This document shows, piece by piece, positions 36,884-48,590 of a stretch of 64,000 nucleotides of DNA (position 1 is its first letter; each line of letters begins with the position of its first letter). Position numbers and translations under genes: made by a program. The stretch covers positions 146,601 through 210,600 of the forward strand of contig RCNN01000007.1 in NCBI GenBank assembly GCA_003667245.1, read 5' to 3'. A model generated the notes under the pieces. The model was not told the DNA's origin. It was given only the letters and a program-made list of their open reading frames with translations, and did no database searches. Source of the DNA: Heterostelium multicystogenum (taxonomy: Eukaryota > Evosea > Eumycetozoa > Acytosteliales > Acytosteliaceae).

Positions 36884-38974
36884 ATGGAAACAGATCAACA
36901 CTTAACAATATTATTTAAAAAGTTATTAAATAATAAACCATTATTTAGATATATTATAAATGTCAGCAGGAAAGAAGAATCAGTGAATCTTTTGTATCAT
37001 CAGATACAATATGCCAGTTGGATGTTGGAGAATCAATATGAGTCACTCCTTTGGGATAAGCTCAAAAGACGATATGACATATGGGATACTAATAATGAGC
37101 ATTTGGGATTCATTATTATCCAATATGGAAGCATTCAATTGTACAGACATTTAGTTACGACTAGAAATATCTTTTTCCAAAGAGATACAATCTTTCCACC
37201 TGAGAAACAAGATGAATGCTTATTCAGAGCCATCAAATACAACAACGAAATAGCAAAGATCATTATAGATAATCACAGAGCTCTACACCCAGAAAAGTTC
37301 TTGGATACTTCATTGAGACTTTCAAACGCCAAAATATCTCGATACCTTATCGATAATTATGCAATCGACGCTAAGACTATTTACACTGGACAACAAATAT
37401 CATCAGAATTTCATTCACACTTTCAAACTGAACGCTATCAACAATTCGTTCTATTTATTGACCGGTACAAGCTTGTATACCTATTTAAAGATTCCTTCGT
37501 CACCCAATTGCTTTTGTGTGGAGACCAAACTTTAACAAAGAAACTACTTGATGAAAACCCACCATCGACAGCTTCATTAGCATCGCAGATCCTAATCTAT
37601 ATATCACTTGTATTTAAAAGAAATACAAACCAGAGTTTGATGGAGTCACTCGAAATCATTCGCTTTTTGCTTGGTATCTTTGAATCTGGTCGTTTAAAGA
37701 AGTCCATCTTGAGATTGGCAGAGGATCAAGTTGGTAAATTCAAATCAATATCTGGTGACGATTGTATAAAGATCATTCTATTCGATGTCTATTGTGGACT
37801 ATTAAATATGACTAATGACAACATCAACTTCCAGCGAGAATTGGTGTCGCTGATTCATGTAATAGTTGCAATCGATGACAATGAAAATCCAGATGAAGGC
37901 TTCCTTCGATATCTTTCAAAGTGTACATTTATAGATAAGAGGACACTGATAAGCCAATCAAAATCACTAGCAAGAGCGAGATCCTTTAATAATAGATTCT
38001 CCAATTCCTCAATTACAAGGCTGTCAGACCTTCTTTTGTGCTTGGAATCCAATAAATTTGTGGCGAACAACGACTCAATTTTGAATCTCTGGAATACCAA
38101 TAATGTGGATATATGCATATATTTGTTGGATCATTATCACGAATGGCTAATCAAGATCTCTAAAGACACTCCTCTTTTCAACTATAATAATTTTAAGCTA
38201 CTAAAAACGCTAGATCATGATAAACTCAAGCCATTAGAGCCAAAGATCGAAATCTCTGACTATCATAAAGCTTCACTATCCATAAAATTCCGTTCTCTGT
38301 CCCATATGATGAATTATCGACTACTACTAGACTTTGAAGATGGTCAATTTACCCCTAGACAAGACTATGATCTACAAATGGCTCAATTTTATCTAGCCAA
38401 CACCAAAGACTATAAAAATAAGCTGCATATCATCAACTCTGTCCTTGTAAGCTCTATCTTACTGAAGTTAACACCAATCACGAGCCAAATAATCAAGGAG
38501 TATCACCATTTATTCTCTGAAGTACAACGTAATGTAATTAGTATCCATAATACTCCCCAAGATAAGCTGAAGTACTATGCAAGATTATTGGATAAATCTA
38601 AAGACCAACTGGTTATAGAATCAATAGTGGAGCCAATATTCTCAGTGGAAAACAACCATAAGATCTTTGGTGAGATAATGGATTTTGTGGAACCCTCTGC
38701 TGTGCCTCTAATCATGAATGCACTCTTCAAACTTTATCCAAACAAAAAGAAAGAGTTTTTAGAAGGATCGCTATCACCACAAACTAAACAAGTCAATATC
38801 CACAAATATCTTGGACTCTATTTCAAAAGTAACTGGACGCCCGCATATTGTAAATCTTTCATTCCTCTCGAAAACACAGCTCTTGTCGGACAATTCCTTG
38901 GATTCATTCAAGTCAAACATTATAATCTGTTAGAAGAATACAAGGCAGTATTCAACCTGGAACTGAATAAATAA
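36884..38974 (+). CDS. Dictyostelid ankyrin-like repeat family protein
   Basis: A single intact 696-aa frame with no intron, starting METDQHLTILFKKLLNNKPL. It consists of repeated helix pairs such as LGFIIIQYGSIQLYRHLV, CLFRAIKYNNEIAKIIIDNH and SLRLSNAKISRYLIDNYAID, resembling degenerate ankyrin hairpins. The layout, with a short N-terminal helical region and many weak repeats ending in a Lys/Glu-rich tail, is that of a large lineage-specific family in dictyostelid genomes whose function is unknown. No F-box, kinase or membrane segment is visible. Clean GLTPLH-type ankyrin consensus is absent, so the ankyrin name is by analogy. It lies 100 bp after the Cys-repeat gene and converges on CNOT11 with a 120-bp gap. 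Confidence 0.6.
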   Translation: METDQHLTILFKKLLNNKPLFRYIINVSRKEESVNLLYHQIQYASWMLENQYESLLWDKLKRRYDIWDTNNEHLGFIIIQYGSIQLYRHLVTTRNIFFQRDTIFPPEKQDECLFRAIKYNNEIAKIIIDNHRALHPEKFLDTSLRLSNAKISRYLIDNYAIDAKTIYTGQQISSEFHSHFQTERYQQFVLFIDRYKLVYLFKDSFVTQLLLCGDQTLTKKLLDENPPSTASLASQILIYISLVFKRNTNQSLMESLEIIRFLLGIFESGRLKKSILRLAEDQVGKFKSISGDDCIKIILFDVYCGLLNMTNDNINFQRELVSLIHVIVAIDDNENPDEGFLRYLSKCTFIDKRTLISQSKSLARARSFNNRFSNSSITRLSDLLLCLESNKFVANNDSILNLWNTNNVDICIYLLDHYHEWLIKISKDTPLFNYNNFKLLKTLDHDKLKPLEPKIEISDYHKASLSIKFRSLSHMMNYRLLLDFEDGQFTPRQDYDLQMAQFYLANTKDYKNKLHIINSVLVSSILLKLTPITSQIIKEYHHLFSEVQRNVISIHNTPQDKLKYYARLLDKSKDQLVIESIVEPIFSVENNHKIFGEIMDFVEPSAVPLIMNALFKLYPNKKKEFLEGSLSPQTKQVNIHKYLGLYFKSNWTPAYCKSFIPLENTALVGQFLGFIQVKHYNLLEEYKAVFNLELNK

Positions 38975-39094
38975 CACTCTGCTAATGTACTTATGTGAAG
39001 ATAATTATTGTAATTGTTTATTGTTGTAATAATATTATGGTTGTATTATTTGTATTTGTTGTTCTTATATGTCTATCATAGTTATCCATTTTAA

Positions 39095-40880
39095 TCAATT
39101 TCCACTGTTCTTTTCTTCGGTCATCAACTTAAAGAGCCCTATAGCCTCACGAATTTTCGCATGCTCTAAGCAGAAAGCCTGTACCTCAGCAAAGAGATCC
39201 TTGATATTGATAATGTTGTTTCTGATGAGAGATTGGATGAATACACACACCAGACGGACGGATCTCTGTAACATTGCCTTGTCCTTGCTGTTGTTGCAAG
39301 TGGTGATGCAATTGCTGATATACATTGGAATGAAGTGACTGGGTAGCTCCACTGAGGTGGCGAGAGCATTGACAACTTCCATTGATCGATAGTTCATCTC
39401 CATAGAGATCAACTCTTGGAAGTAGTCCTTAAAGTCAGGTGAATGGATGAGCTTCAACAGCGCATCAATAGCAACTTGAGTATTGTTCTCAACAAGATTC
39501 GGTAGTTTTTTCGGTACCAACCCAGAGTATAACACCAATTTGGGATCAGCATCTAATTCTGCTTTTATCTAGATAAACATAATATTAATAATTGATTTCA
39601 GATCGCCGATCTATTTGGATATTTACTTGTTGGATTTGTGTCTTTTTTAGTCTGCCTCTAATTGCTTTTGACATAAGGTCTCTAACTAATCTCTTTGGGT
39701 TTGTAACAGAGGTGAATCCCATCGTTGGACTCAATAATAATCCATGTGTGATTGATGTATTTATCCAAATCATCTACAAAATTGTGAAATCATGATTAAT
39801 ATTACAGATTCATTTAAGCCATTGAATACTGAATAACCTACGTTTGAATGTTCATAAAGTGGTGGAGGAAGTCGATTGAAATTTGGTTCGAATGAAAAAA
39901 AGCTTAACTCCTTAGTCTGTATATTTATATCCTGTATTGTATTGTTATTATTGGCTGTACTGTTACTACTGTTATCTTTATTATTCTTGTTATTCTTATT
40001 ATTTATTTTAGGTGAAACTGATGTTGGAGATGAGTTATTATTATTATTAACATTTTGTTGTTGCTGCTGTTGTTGTTGTTGTGGTAGTTCTGGGAAAAAT
40101 AATGTTGGTGAAACACCTATACTCCTTAGTGATGGGAATGAGTGATGTGCTAATCTTTCCAAATAGAACTTCCTATATTCATTTAAATCTGGTGTTGCCA
40201 ATTCACTATTTACTGTTTGCTGTTCAACTTCATTCGATGTCTTTTTTTGAGAACTAAAGATGGCCAGTTTAAAGTAAGTGTTACTGCTACTTGTTAAACA
40301 AAGTAACAACGTGGTCAGTACTTACATCTTTAGGCAAATGTGTCAGGAATTGAATAAGGTATTGTCTTTCTACATGTGTCAAATATTTCGATGAAAGATT
40401 CTGTTGATGCTTTTCAAGCTCATCAATAAAAACTGGAAGGAATGGATTAAATACAATTGGATACTCTGACAGTGGGTTTGATGCTGCTGTTGAATCGATA
40501 CTATTGTTGGTTATATGCTTGCTATTGTTGTTGTCATCGGTGTTGGCTATCGACGAATCAGAGTTGGTGTCAGGAACTAAAGATGATGATGAAGTTGATT
40601 GCGATGATGAGATGCTTTGCTGAATAGTTGAATGGTCGTGCTTATAGAGACTATAAAGTATGTAGAATGAGTTCAAACGATGCGAAGGTACACGTATGAA
40701 ACCATCCTTCAACATAGTGTATATAGCACAGCCAGTCTTGAAGTGATCATTCTTGTTGAACGTTCTGTTGAAGGTGGTCGATACTGTTTCCAAAGGTTTG
40801 TCTTCTTCCGACAAGAGCGATAGAAGTGTCACCAAGTCCTTAGCACTAATCATCTCACACTTGACCAAATGCAGCTGCAC
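39095..40880 (-). CDS. CNOT11, CCR4-NOT complex subunit 11
   Basis: Four exons on the minus strand: 40326-40880, 39842-40253, 39627-39773 and 39095-39568, giving 528 aa after removing one surplus base in the + strand T7 run at 40242-40248. The N-terminal helical region ([32 protein letters not shown]) and especially the C-terminal DUF2363 region match CNOT11. Examples are [65 protein letters not shown] and [13 protein letters not shown]11 pairs with CNOT10 on the N-terminus of CNOT1 in the deadenylase complex that shortens mRNA poly(A) tails. Lineage-specific insertions are poly-Gln/Asn loops (about 39950-40085) and a Ser/Asp/Asn loop (40490-40620). The start is the first ATG of a frame with coding bias. 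Confidence 0.92.
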
Positions 40881-41354
40881 TTTCTATCGTCCAAACCAAA
40901 CTTTACAAACAACACAACTGTAATCAAAAGCAACTATAATTACTATTCTCTCTTCTCTCTAAAATACTATTGGGTATCTCTTTCTGTTGTCACTCTCTAA
41001 AATTTAAATATTATTAATTTCCAATACCAATATTGAGATCTTGTCAAAAGTAGTTGTTGTTGTTTGGTTTTATTAAAAGATGATGAATTTTTTTTTGAAT
41101 GTTTATGTTCAACCCTTTTAATAATGAATGAAGAAAAAACAAATGCATCAATTTTTTTAAAAATTATCAATATTAATAATTATATTTTCATTGGCTCAAG
41201 CTTTACTTTGTCGATATTGTTTGGGTAGCTTGATGCGACAGTATCTACTACTAGTATTGAGTGTCAGTCGATCTGATCTGATGTCTATTTTACTTATTTA
41301 CAAAATGATTCTATTTTTATTATACAATGTGCTTTTTAGTACTATGAACACAAA
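40881..41354. other. Intergenic, 470 bp
   Basis: Promoter side of CNOT11 and 3' side of the ammonium transporter. T-rich runs at 41087-41098 and 41150-41160; no gene seen. Confidence 0.4.
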
Positions 41355-42952
41355 CTAACTTCTATAGTTATATGCTGCTCCACCATGATGAGCATTGTCG
41401 AATCCAGTCAGTTCGATATCGGAATCAACTCGTAGCAGTGAATATTTCTTTAGAATCTTAAAGACTACATATGATAATATTGTACACCATATAATGATTG
41501 CTGAAACTCCAATCAATTGTATAACCAATAATTTGAAATCCTGTGTATTATAAGCAGATTGAGTTAATGATTGGTGATGACCACTGTTGTAATGAATAAT
41601 AAACACTTACACCTTCAATGAGTGATTGTTGATTTTCACGTTTCCTAAATACTTCATCAAGAAGTGAAGAGTCACTAAAAAGACCTGCACAAACTGCTCC
41701 CCATATTCCGCATGCAAAGTGCACCGATGTCGATTGGCATGGGTCATCGATTTGATAGCGCAGTAGAAGCTTGGAGAATCCTATGAAGATGAATGAAGAT
41801 ACCACACCAATGATGATGCTGTAGTACGGCTCGATGAATCCAGCCGAGGCAGACGATGCGACGAACCCAGCGAGCAGACCATTGATGCATATCTTGAGAT
41901 CGTATCTCTTTGTGGAAAGCAGTGTGATAACAAACGAAGTAACCATGCTTATCGATCCAGAGAGAGTGGTATTGATAGCACCGCGCGATGCAATACGACT
42001 CTTGTTTAAATCCATTCCATAGAGTACTGGGTGTTGTCCATACCACGAAAACCACAAGAATAGCGTTCCAATCGATGAGAGGACAATGTTGTGCTCACTC
42101 AGTACCAGCGGCTTTCCTGTCTCGGGGTCGAACTTCCCCAGGCGCGGACCAAGGAGCATTGTACCGACCAATCCGATGGTGCCTCCAAGCACGTGCACTG
42201 CAATGCCTCCGCCATAATCAACGACACCAAGCTGATAAAGCCAACCACCTTCGTTCCATATCCAATGTGCCGCCAGTGGGTAAACTATACCAGGTACCAC
42301 TGTGTTCAAGATCAAATAAGCGACAATCTTTGTTCTTTCTGACACCGATCCATTTATAATTGTACAGGCAATCGATGAGAAAGCCCATTTCGAAACCCAT
42401 ACATAATAGTCGCCCTCCTCCAAATTAAAGAAACTGCAACAAGCAATCAAAGGATTAGAGTAGCTTTTACCGCTATCAAACGAAAGGCTATATCCAATTC
42501 CAAAGAATATAATCGCACCCAATGCAGTTGTGATTAGATTCTGTGCCACAAACAAAAAAGAAATACAATAAGAATGTGAACCGGAAGCGTCGATCATCTC
42601 TATCACTTACTTTAACTAATATATTTTTTTGTATTCTTTGCTCTAACCATACCAGACTCCAACAAACTGAAACCTGCTTGCATCACTAAATAATCATGAT
42701 ACAATAAGGATCGTTAGTAAGGACTATCTAATCTCGTTAAATTCGTTCACTGTGCCTACATAATACAAGATAAGATGATCTTAATACCCAATTTGAATCC
42801 ATGATCGTATTGAATTTCTTTATAGTTTTGTTGTTTGGTTTTGTATTTGATAGTGGATCTTCATCGTCATATTGCATTGTTGCATCCACCAGTATCACAA
42901 GCATCGGTATTATAATAATACTCTTTAAAATTTGATAACTCTGCTTATCCAT
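41355..42952 (-). CDS. Ammonium transporter, Amt/MEP/Rh family
   Basis: Exons 42760-42952, 42611-42685, 41611-42540 and 41355-41540 give 460 aa after one surplus T is removed from the + strand T7 run at 42624-42630. That correction yields the family text MQAGFSLLESG-VRAKNTKN. The N-terminus (MDKQSYQILKSIIIIPMLVI) could act as a signal sequence. Amt hallmarks are DYGGGIAVHVLGG (conserved Asp and first pore His), LGPRLGKF, FLWFSWYGQHP and STSVHFACGIWGAV (second pore His). Eleven membrane helices are expected and hydrophobic segments fit. Amt proteins conduct NH3/NH4+ across plasma or endosomal membranes, and in dictyostelids ammonia controls slug migration and culmination. Part of intron 2 happens to be open and could mislead gene callers into an alternative start at 42606. 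Which of the amt paralogues this is cannot be decided here. Confidence 0.93.
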
Positions 42953-43325
42953 CTTTATCTTTCTAATAACATAAAGATGTACAACTAAAGAGATCTTATA
43001 ATACACTATTACTGATAGCCACAGTAATGATAAAGTTGATCACTTTGTAATTAGTTCCTTCTTGACCTAAATGCAAATTTCTATAAATCTCAAATTTTTC
43101 AAAAAAACACATAACCTGAGCCAAAAAGTGATATAATGTAATAGACCATCAATTTTGGAAACAAAACACCACCAACATGTGATGAAATTGATTGTTCCAA
43201 TATTTTCATTAATAATTATAAATAAGAAACCAATTTTAAAATTTATACACTTTATTATTTTTCAATTGATTTAAAAACACAGATGAAAGATTTATATATC
43301 TATATATAAAAATATTTTTTTTAAT
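42953..43325. other. Intergenic, 370 bp
   Basis: AT-rich DNA between two minus-strand genes. It ends in an A/T run (43300-43325) that is likely the 3' UTR of the small secreted protein. Confidence 0.4.
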
Positions 43326-43782
43326 TTAGGCTTTGTAGGTAACACCATCGTTGACTGGGGTGGTGGTTCTACCTGAACAGGTACCAGTGTCACCAGAGGC
43401 TCCACTACCGCTACCACTTCCACTTGATGAGTGACGACCCTCATAACGACCACTACCGCTGCTACCAGTACCTGTGATTCCAGTACCATCGTTACCATCG
43501 CTACTGCTGCTGGTACCTCCAGCATGGTGAAGGTGGTGGTGACGACCATCACTTGAACCACTTGGTGCATCCATACCACTAATAGTTCCGACACTGATGG
43601 TTGGACTGTCAGTGAATTCTACATCTTCTGAGTTTGGATTGGATGGAGCTCTAATGGCCTGGAAAATAAAAAAGAATCTTTATGTTAATTTCATTCATGA
43701 AATAAGAATGACTATCTGTAAAAATACATACATATGAAACTGCCAAAAGTAAGCAAAGAACTAATACGATTTTGTTTAACAT
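43326..43782 (-). CDS. Small secreted Gly/Ser/Thr-rich protein with His cluster
   Basis: Exon 1 (43732-43782) encodes the signal peptide MLNKIVLVLCLLLAVSY. A 73-bp intron (GTATGT...TTCCAG) leads to exon 2 (43326-43658), and the product is 127 aa. After signal cleavage comes APSNPNSEDVEFTDSPTISV, a His cluster HHHLHH (possible metal binding), then Gly/Ser/Thr-rich sequence with Arg/Glu spots (YEGRHSS) and a single Cys near the end (GTCSGR). It resembles short abundant secreted or slime/spore matrix proteins of dictyostelids, but I know no family name. The frame with Gly/Ser composition is preferred over the overlapping Val-rich one because it connects to the signal exon in phase. Confidence 0.68.
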
Positions 43783-45148
43783 GTTTTTGTTTGATATAAT
43801 TTATTTGATGGTTTGAGTGAATATAAATAATATTTGTTTAATTTGTTTTGTTTAAATACCATCTGATTTATACCTATTTATACTTTTGAACCTAAGCAAT
43901 TGGACAGTGACCATTCTCAAGATATGATCCAATAATATCTATAATTTCCATCATTCGAAAGATCGATAATATATAGACTATATTTACTGTTTAGATTGGT
44001 TGAATGAAATTTATTTTCTGGAATCCGTTGGAATGATATCATTTTATTCCAGAAATCTAAAGATATTATTCAATAAAATTTATAATATCTATCTAATTTA
44101 TTTTTCAGAAAAAATCCAAATTATACAAAAATCCGATTACTATGATCATCTTTACTATCAGCTTCTCACTTCAAAATAAAACTCCGATCTATTCGAAAAC
44201 AAATTTTACAAACTATTTATTGTACTAAAAAATTCTAAAATTAAAAATTAAATTTTGTTTATTTTCTTTCGAACATTAAAAACAAATTGTTTGAACAACT
44301 AACTAATTCCAAAGTATTCTCAACTAGACTGGTTTCAAGCCACAATACTAAACACTAAGAACCCAGGTCGTCATGAGAAGCTTGACAATGTTCATTATAA
44401 TAAATAAAAAAAAAACAAACAGCATAAGAGAGATACATACCTACAATGAGTTCATTTGTAAACATATACACTCACTATACTACAATATTGTAAAAACCAT
44501 TTACCAATAATAATAACAACAAATTTGTTTGTTCTCTTTGTCTATTGTTGTTGTTGTTGTTATGTATATTTATATTGATAGAGGTCACAACACATCATAA
44601 GATTAGATCATCAAAAGTAGTTAGGTTACTATTGTGTTGCAACTTATATTGATTGGTTTGTGCAGAATGTTCAAATGTAGAACCATCCACGAATTTGCTA
44701 GAATTCAATTCCAAAACTATGAATATTAAAAAATTTATGTCGACAATTTCCCAAATTGGATAATTTGCGTTATTACCAACATTTAATATAATTTATGTTT
44801 CAGAAGAAATTTAAATTAATTTTAATAATATTTTATTATACACATCACCTATCTTTTAATTACGACCAACCACACCTCATTATTAAAGTACAAACAAACA
44901 CATATCACCCCTCAAATATTCATTACTACTTCGCTTTTGTTTTTTATTAGTTAGTTTTTGAAATTATAATTTGTATTGTGTGTTGCATTGTACTTTTATT
45001 GGCATCATTGCAAACAAGTCTAAGTTAAATAGAATAACATACAAATAATAATAATATAAACAAAGACTTGAAACAAATAAAATAATAGCAAAGTAGATAA
45101 ATTAGTTTAGTTTAGTTTAGTTTAGTTTTAAAATACTTCTTTTCCAAT
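43783..45148. other. Divergent intergenic region, 1.4 kb
   Basis: Lies between two divergently transcribed genes and should hold both promoters. Contains a poly-A run at 44409-44415, trinucleotide tracts (44510-44520, 44543-44560) and a (TTTAG)5 tract just before the downstream ATG. No gene seen. Confidence 0.45.
45103..45127 (+). repeat. (TTTAG)n pentanucleotide tract in the 5' leader
   Basis: Five tandem TTTAG units end about 22 bp before the ATG of the SNARE gene. Confidence 0.85.
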
Positions 45149-46197
45149 ATGTCTTATACTCCAATGCCACCTCCTCTGGGATCGGAGGAGGAGATCCAAA
45201 ATACTGTGCAAGAATGGGAATCTAAATATTCAAATGTTGAAAGAACAACTAGAATGCTTCAGACACTGAGAGAAACACACGATGTTGGTGTTGATTCTGT
45301 TATAAAGCTCGGTGCTCAGGGCGAGCAGATGAATAGAATAGAGAAACTAGGTTTAGAAAATGAACAGTAAGATCAAATTATATTGGTAAATAATATTATT
45401 ATTGTCACTAACTTTGTTAATAGGCATCTAAAAGGATTAAGTAAATATAAAAGATTTCAAAAATATATGAAAAAAGTTAATGTGCCTATAAAAGAAAATA
45501 AACCTGTAAGTAGTAATCTTAAATAATCAAAGTGTGACTCAGTTATTAATTATTATTATAGAAAGAAATAAATAGCGATGTACAAAATGTTAAATACAGA
45601 CACTCTGCAAATGAAAAGATCTATCAAAATAGAGAAGAAAGAAGAATTAGAGAGACAGAAGAAAAGAGACTTAAGGATATAAAGGAAATGAATGAAAATC
45701 AGAATAATCCATTCACATCCGAAGCTGGTTCCCCAGGTCCAGACAACTTGGGATCCAGACCTAGAACTAGAAGAGAACCAGAGGAAGCTGGAGGTGGATT
45801 ATCATCAAGACTCTGGGGTAATTCAGGAGATCACAATTCAAAAGTTGAAGCATCAATGCTCAATATGAGACCAATGAATACACCAAATGAAGTGGACTTG
45901 CAGGATAATGTATATTTGCAGAAAGCACATTGGCTAAAGACAGAGGACGCTCAACTAGATGAAATGGGTTTGATTTTAGGTGAACTAAAGAATATTGCCA
46001 TTGCTCAACACACAGAAGTACAATCGCAATCTCAAAAACTGGATGATATAGGTGCATCCTTTGAAAGAGGAAGTGACTTTAACTTGAAACGTAAATCATC
46101 CAAACAAATTGCTAAAGAAAAGAAGAAGGCAGAGAAAGAGGAACAAAAGAAAGCAAAGGAAGAGTTGAAGAAGCAGAAAATCTCAACCTCAAAGTAG
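45149..46197 (+). CDS. Qbc-SNARE of SNAP-25/SNAP-29 type
   Basis: Exons 45149-45366, 45424-45505 and 45562-46197 give 311 aa. The N-terminal Qb-type SNARE helix runs ERTTRMLQTLRETHDVGVDS then LGAQGEQMNRIEKL, where the GEQ Gln sits at the ionic zero layer as in the SNAP-25 DEQGEQLDR motif. A Gln/Asn/Pro/Gly linker without a Cys palmitoylation cluster follows. The Qc-type helix runs LQKAHWLKTEDAQLDEMGLI and AIAQHTEVQSQSQKLDDIG. The protein has no membrane anchor and ends in a Lys/Glu-rich helix. It would pair with a syntaxin and a VAMP to drive vesicle fusion. Absence of the Cys cluster favours SNAP-29-like behaviour. The TAG at 46195-46197 is followed by 30 open in-frame codons; see findings. 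Confidence 0.82.
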
Positions 46198-46528
46198 AGA
46201 AGGAGATTGGACACAAAACCAATTACAAAAGGCCAATTGGAGAAAGGACAAACACCTAAGCCAAATGAAGGTGGAAATCCTTTCTTGTAATATTTAACTT
46301 GTAACATTTAAACTAAACCAAACCAGTATATCAATATTAATTAAAAGATATATTTTATTTTAAAAGGCAATATAGTTCAAACTAATTCCTTTATTGTGAG
46401 AAGAGCATGGATTATGAGTTATTTGGGGCAAGAGTTGTAATTGGTGAAAAATTGATTAACATTGTTATTTGTTGTTTGTATTATTTATATTATATATTTG
46501 TGCTATTATTATAATTTTGTTATTATTA

Positions 46529-48590
46529 TTATCTACGATTTTGGTAACACATAACTGTATATAATCCATATAAAAGAGCTGCTTGTTTATGAGAACATAC
46601 AGCTAGCAATGCCAGATGACACTTTTCATCTGGTTTCAAATCAAAACCTAATTTCGAATAATCGACTTTGGAGATGTTGTCTGGGAAACAAACAGCCTTC
46701 TTTACATAGTACTTGAGATTACGGTTAAGGAACATGTTTACCTCTTGGTAGTTGTAATCGTCGTGGCACATTCCCTTTACACGTTGCACATAGTACCAAA
46801 CGGCACGTCTGAACGGTAGTGTGTCTATATCGGTGCTGTTGTTAAATCGGTAGTAGGTCATAGTGTAGACGAAATTGAACTCTTCATCCAGCAGGGGTGC
46901 AGTGTCAGGGAAGATTCTGCTTACCAATTCGTATCCGTGCTCTTTCCAACTGTAGTCCTGAATAGAAAAGATCGAGTACTCACGAGATGAAACATCAAAA
47001 TCGGTGTGGGACATTGTGTAGCTTCCAATATATCTTTCAAGATCTACCAATCCAGTATCTGAATCACCACCGCCTCCACTACTGCTGCTGGCGGTCTCAA
47101 AGGGTGGACCAGACTCCATTCCGGCGTTGTGGAACTCTTGTTGACGATCGATATCCTGCTCCTCTTCCTCTTCTTCTTGTCGTTCGCGCTTCTTCATGAG
47201 CAGCTCCATGACTTTAATTGTGTTTTCCGATGCTGAGCTGTCCTCGACTTCACAGTCACTGTCGTTGAGCGAAAAATGTGGTTTCTCTTCCTGTGAAAGA
47301 CCATACTCGGGCAGGATTCCACATGCAAATACAAAGCCAGACAACGATAGAAAAAGTGCAAATTAAAATCATTGCTTGAACAAGCTCTGCTATTGACCAT
47401 GCATCTTGTCCTTTAACGAGATACTCTAGGTCAAGAGTAGGCAGCAGCCATGGTTGATGTGCCATTAATTGTACAATTTTAAGAAGATTCTTGAGTTTTT
47501 GAGGGATGTGATCGATACCTTGCAACCACTTGGGTCTCCGTTGTTCTTGAGAAACTCATGCTCCTGCAAAGATACCAAATAGATGCAATTATAACGAGCT
47601 GCCGAAAGTATACCAATATAATTTCTCCAAGGCAAAGGGAGTGGTCCTGGATCTCTCATAACTTTATTGTAAGTCGACAGATATCGCTCCAGATACTGTG
47701 GATGCCAACCCAACAAACGAACGATATGATTTACTCGACCTGATTGTAAAAACACTTCTTGGAACAATCTCTTTGTAAGTTCGTCATTTGTATTTAATGG
47801 TGGTAGCTGTGTTTCATTTATAAATGATGTTGTTTTTTGTTTTGGTATATGATATTTATCCTAAAAATATGAAATTTATCACAAACTGTTAATGATGATG
47901 GATTCATTACGGTGATGATTAACGAATGGATGTTACCTGTATTGATTTTAATAGGTTTGAAAAAGACTCTGTAATTTCATCGAATGGTGACTCTGTAGCT
48001 AGTACAACTATGTTATTTATATAGCTTCTAAGTAGCTTCTCATTATCTGGGCTCGACAGAGTTGAAATGATATTTTCAATAGCTGTTTTTCTAATGTTGA
48101 TATCAGGTGATTGTAGATTTTGAAAGTACCCAGCCATCGGGTCAGATACACTGAGAGGTGACTGGGGTGGTGAATAATGATTTTGATGCTCCATATATGG
48201 ATCTGGTCGTTTGAAATGAGAAAAATATGGTTTGGAAATGGGGTTAGTGTATGATGGATTGGAAAAGTATGATGGTGATGATGCGTATAGTCTTCGTCTG
48301 GCACAATTGTGATGGACGACTGTTGGATATTCAATGATGATATCAACGAATCCTGTTGCTCCGATTACTCCTCCCTCTAATTGACTTTGAATTTGGTGTT
48401 CAAGTTGATTAGACCCCTCTTCGTCTTCTTGCTGTTCTTGCCTACCTAATAATGAAAGTCTCTTATTTGTGTTGTTTTGTAATAGCGGTGAAGTTGATGA
48501 TTGTATTATCCACTCTGTGCTGCTATTCCCATTGCTGCTACTGCCTTCTAAATGATCTATGTTTTGTTGTTGTTTGATTGACATGCCCAT
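46529..48590 (-). CDS. Sestrin
   Basis: Exon 1 is 47937-48590 and exon 2 46529-47860, with a 76-bp intron; 661 aa after two compensating corrections (near 47548 and 47352). A Gln/Ser-rich N-terminal extension of about 200 aa precedes the sestrin fold: GPLPLPWRNYIGILSAARYN followed by CIYLV, where the Cys matches the catalytic Cys of the sestrin AhpD-like half. DAWSIAELVQAMILI and SGFVFACGILPEYG come next. The C-terminal half has FSIQDYSWKEHGYELVSRIF, DIDTLPFRRAVWYYV, DDYNYQEVNMFLNR and YGLYTVMCY. The Thr-x-(n)-RRA block and the DDY block correspond to the leucine-pocket and GATOR2-binding segments of human SESN2. An acidic insertion with poly-Glu (47160-47185) lies between the halves. Sestrins restrain TORC1 when amino acids are low. 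The start is the first ATG of the frame. Confidence 0.92.

Noticed and set aside
42541..42606. Apparent N-terminus of the ammonium transporter starting at 42606
   Set aside because: This stretch is the stop-free intron between GTAAGT at 42610 and CTGTG at 42541; the true N-terminus with the MQAGFSLLESG motif is in upstream exons.
43292..43594. Val/Met-rich overlapping frame in the small secreted protein
   Set aside because: The Gly/Ser frame is the one that joins the signal-peptide exon in phase.
45103..45127. (TTTAG)n as a telomere-like sequence
   Set aside because: Only five pentamers in a 5' leader, no G-rich run; a simple microsatellite.
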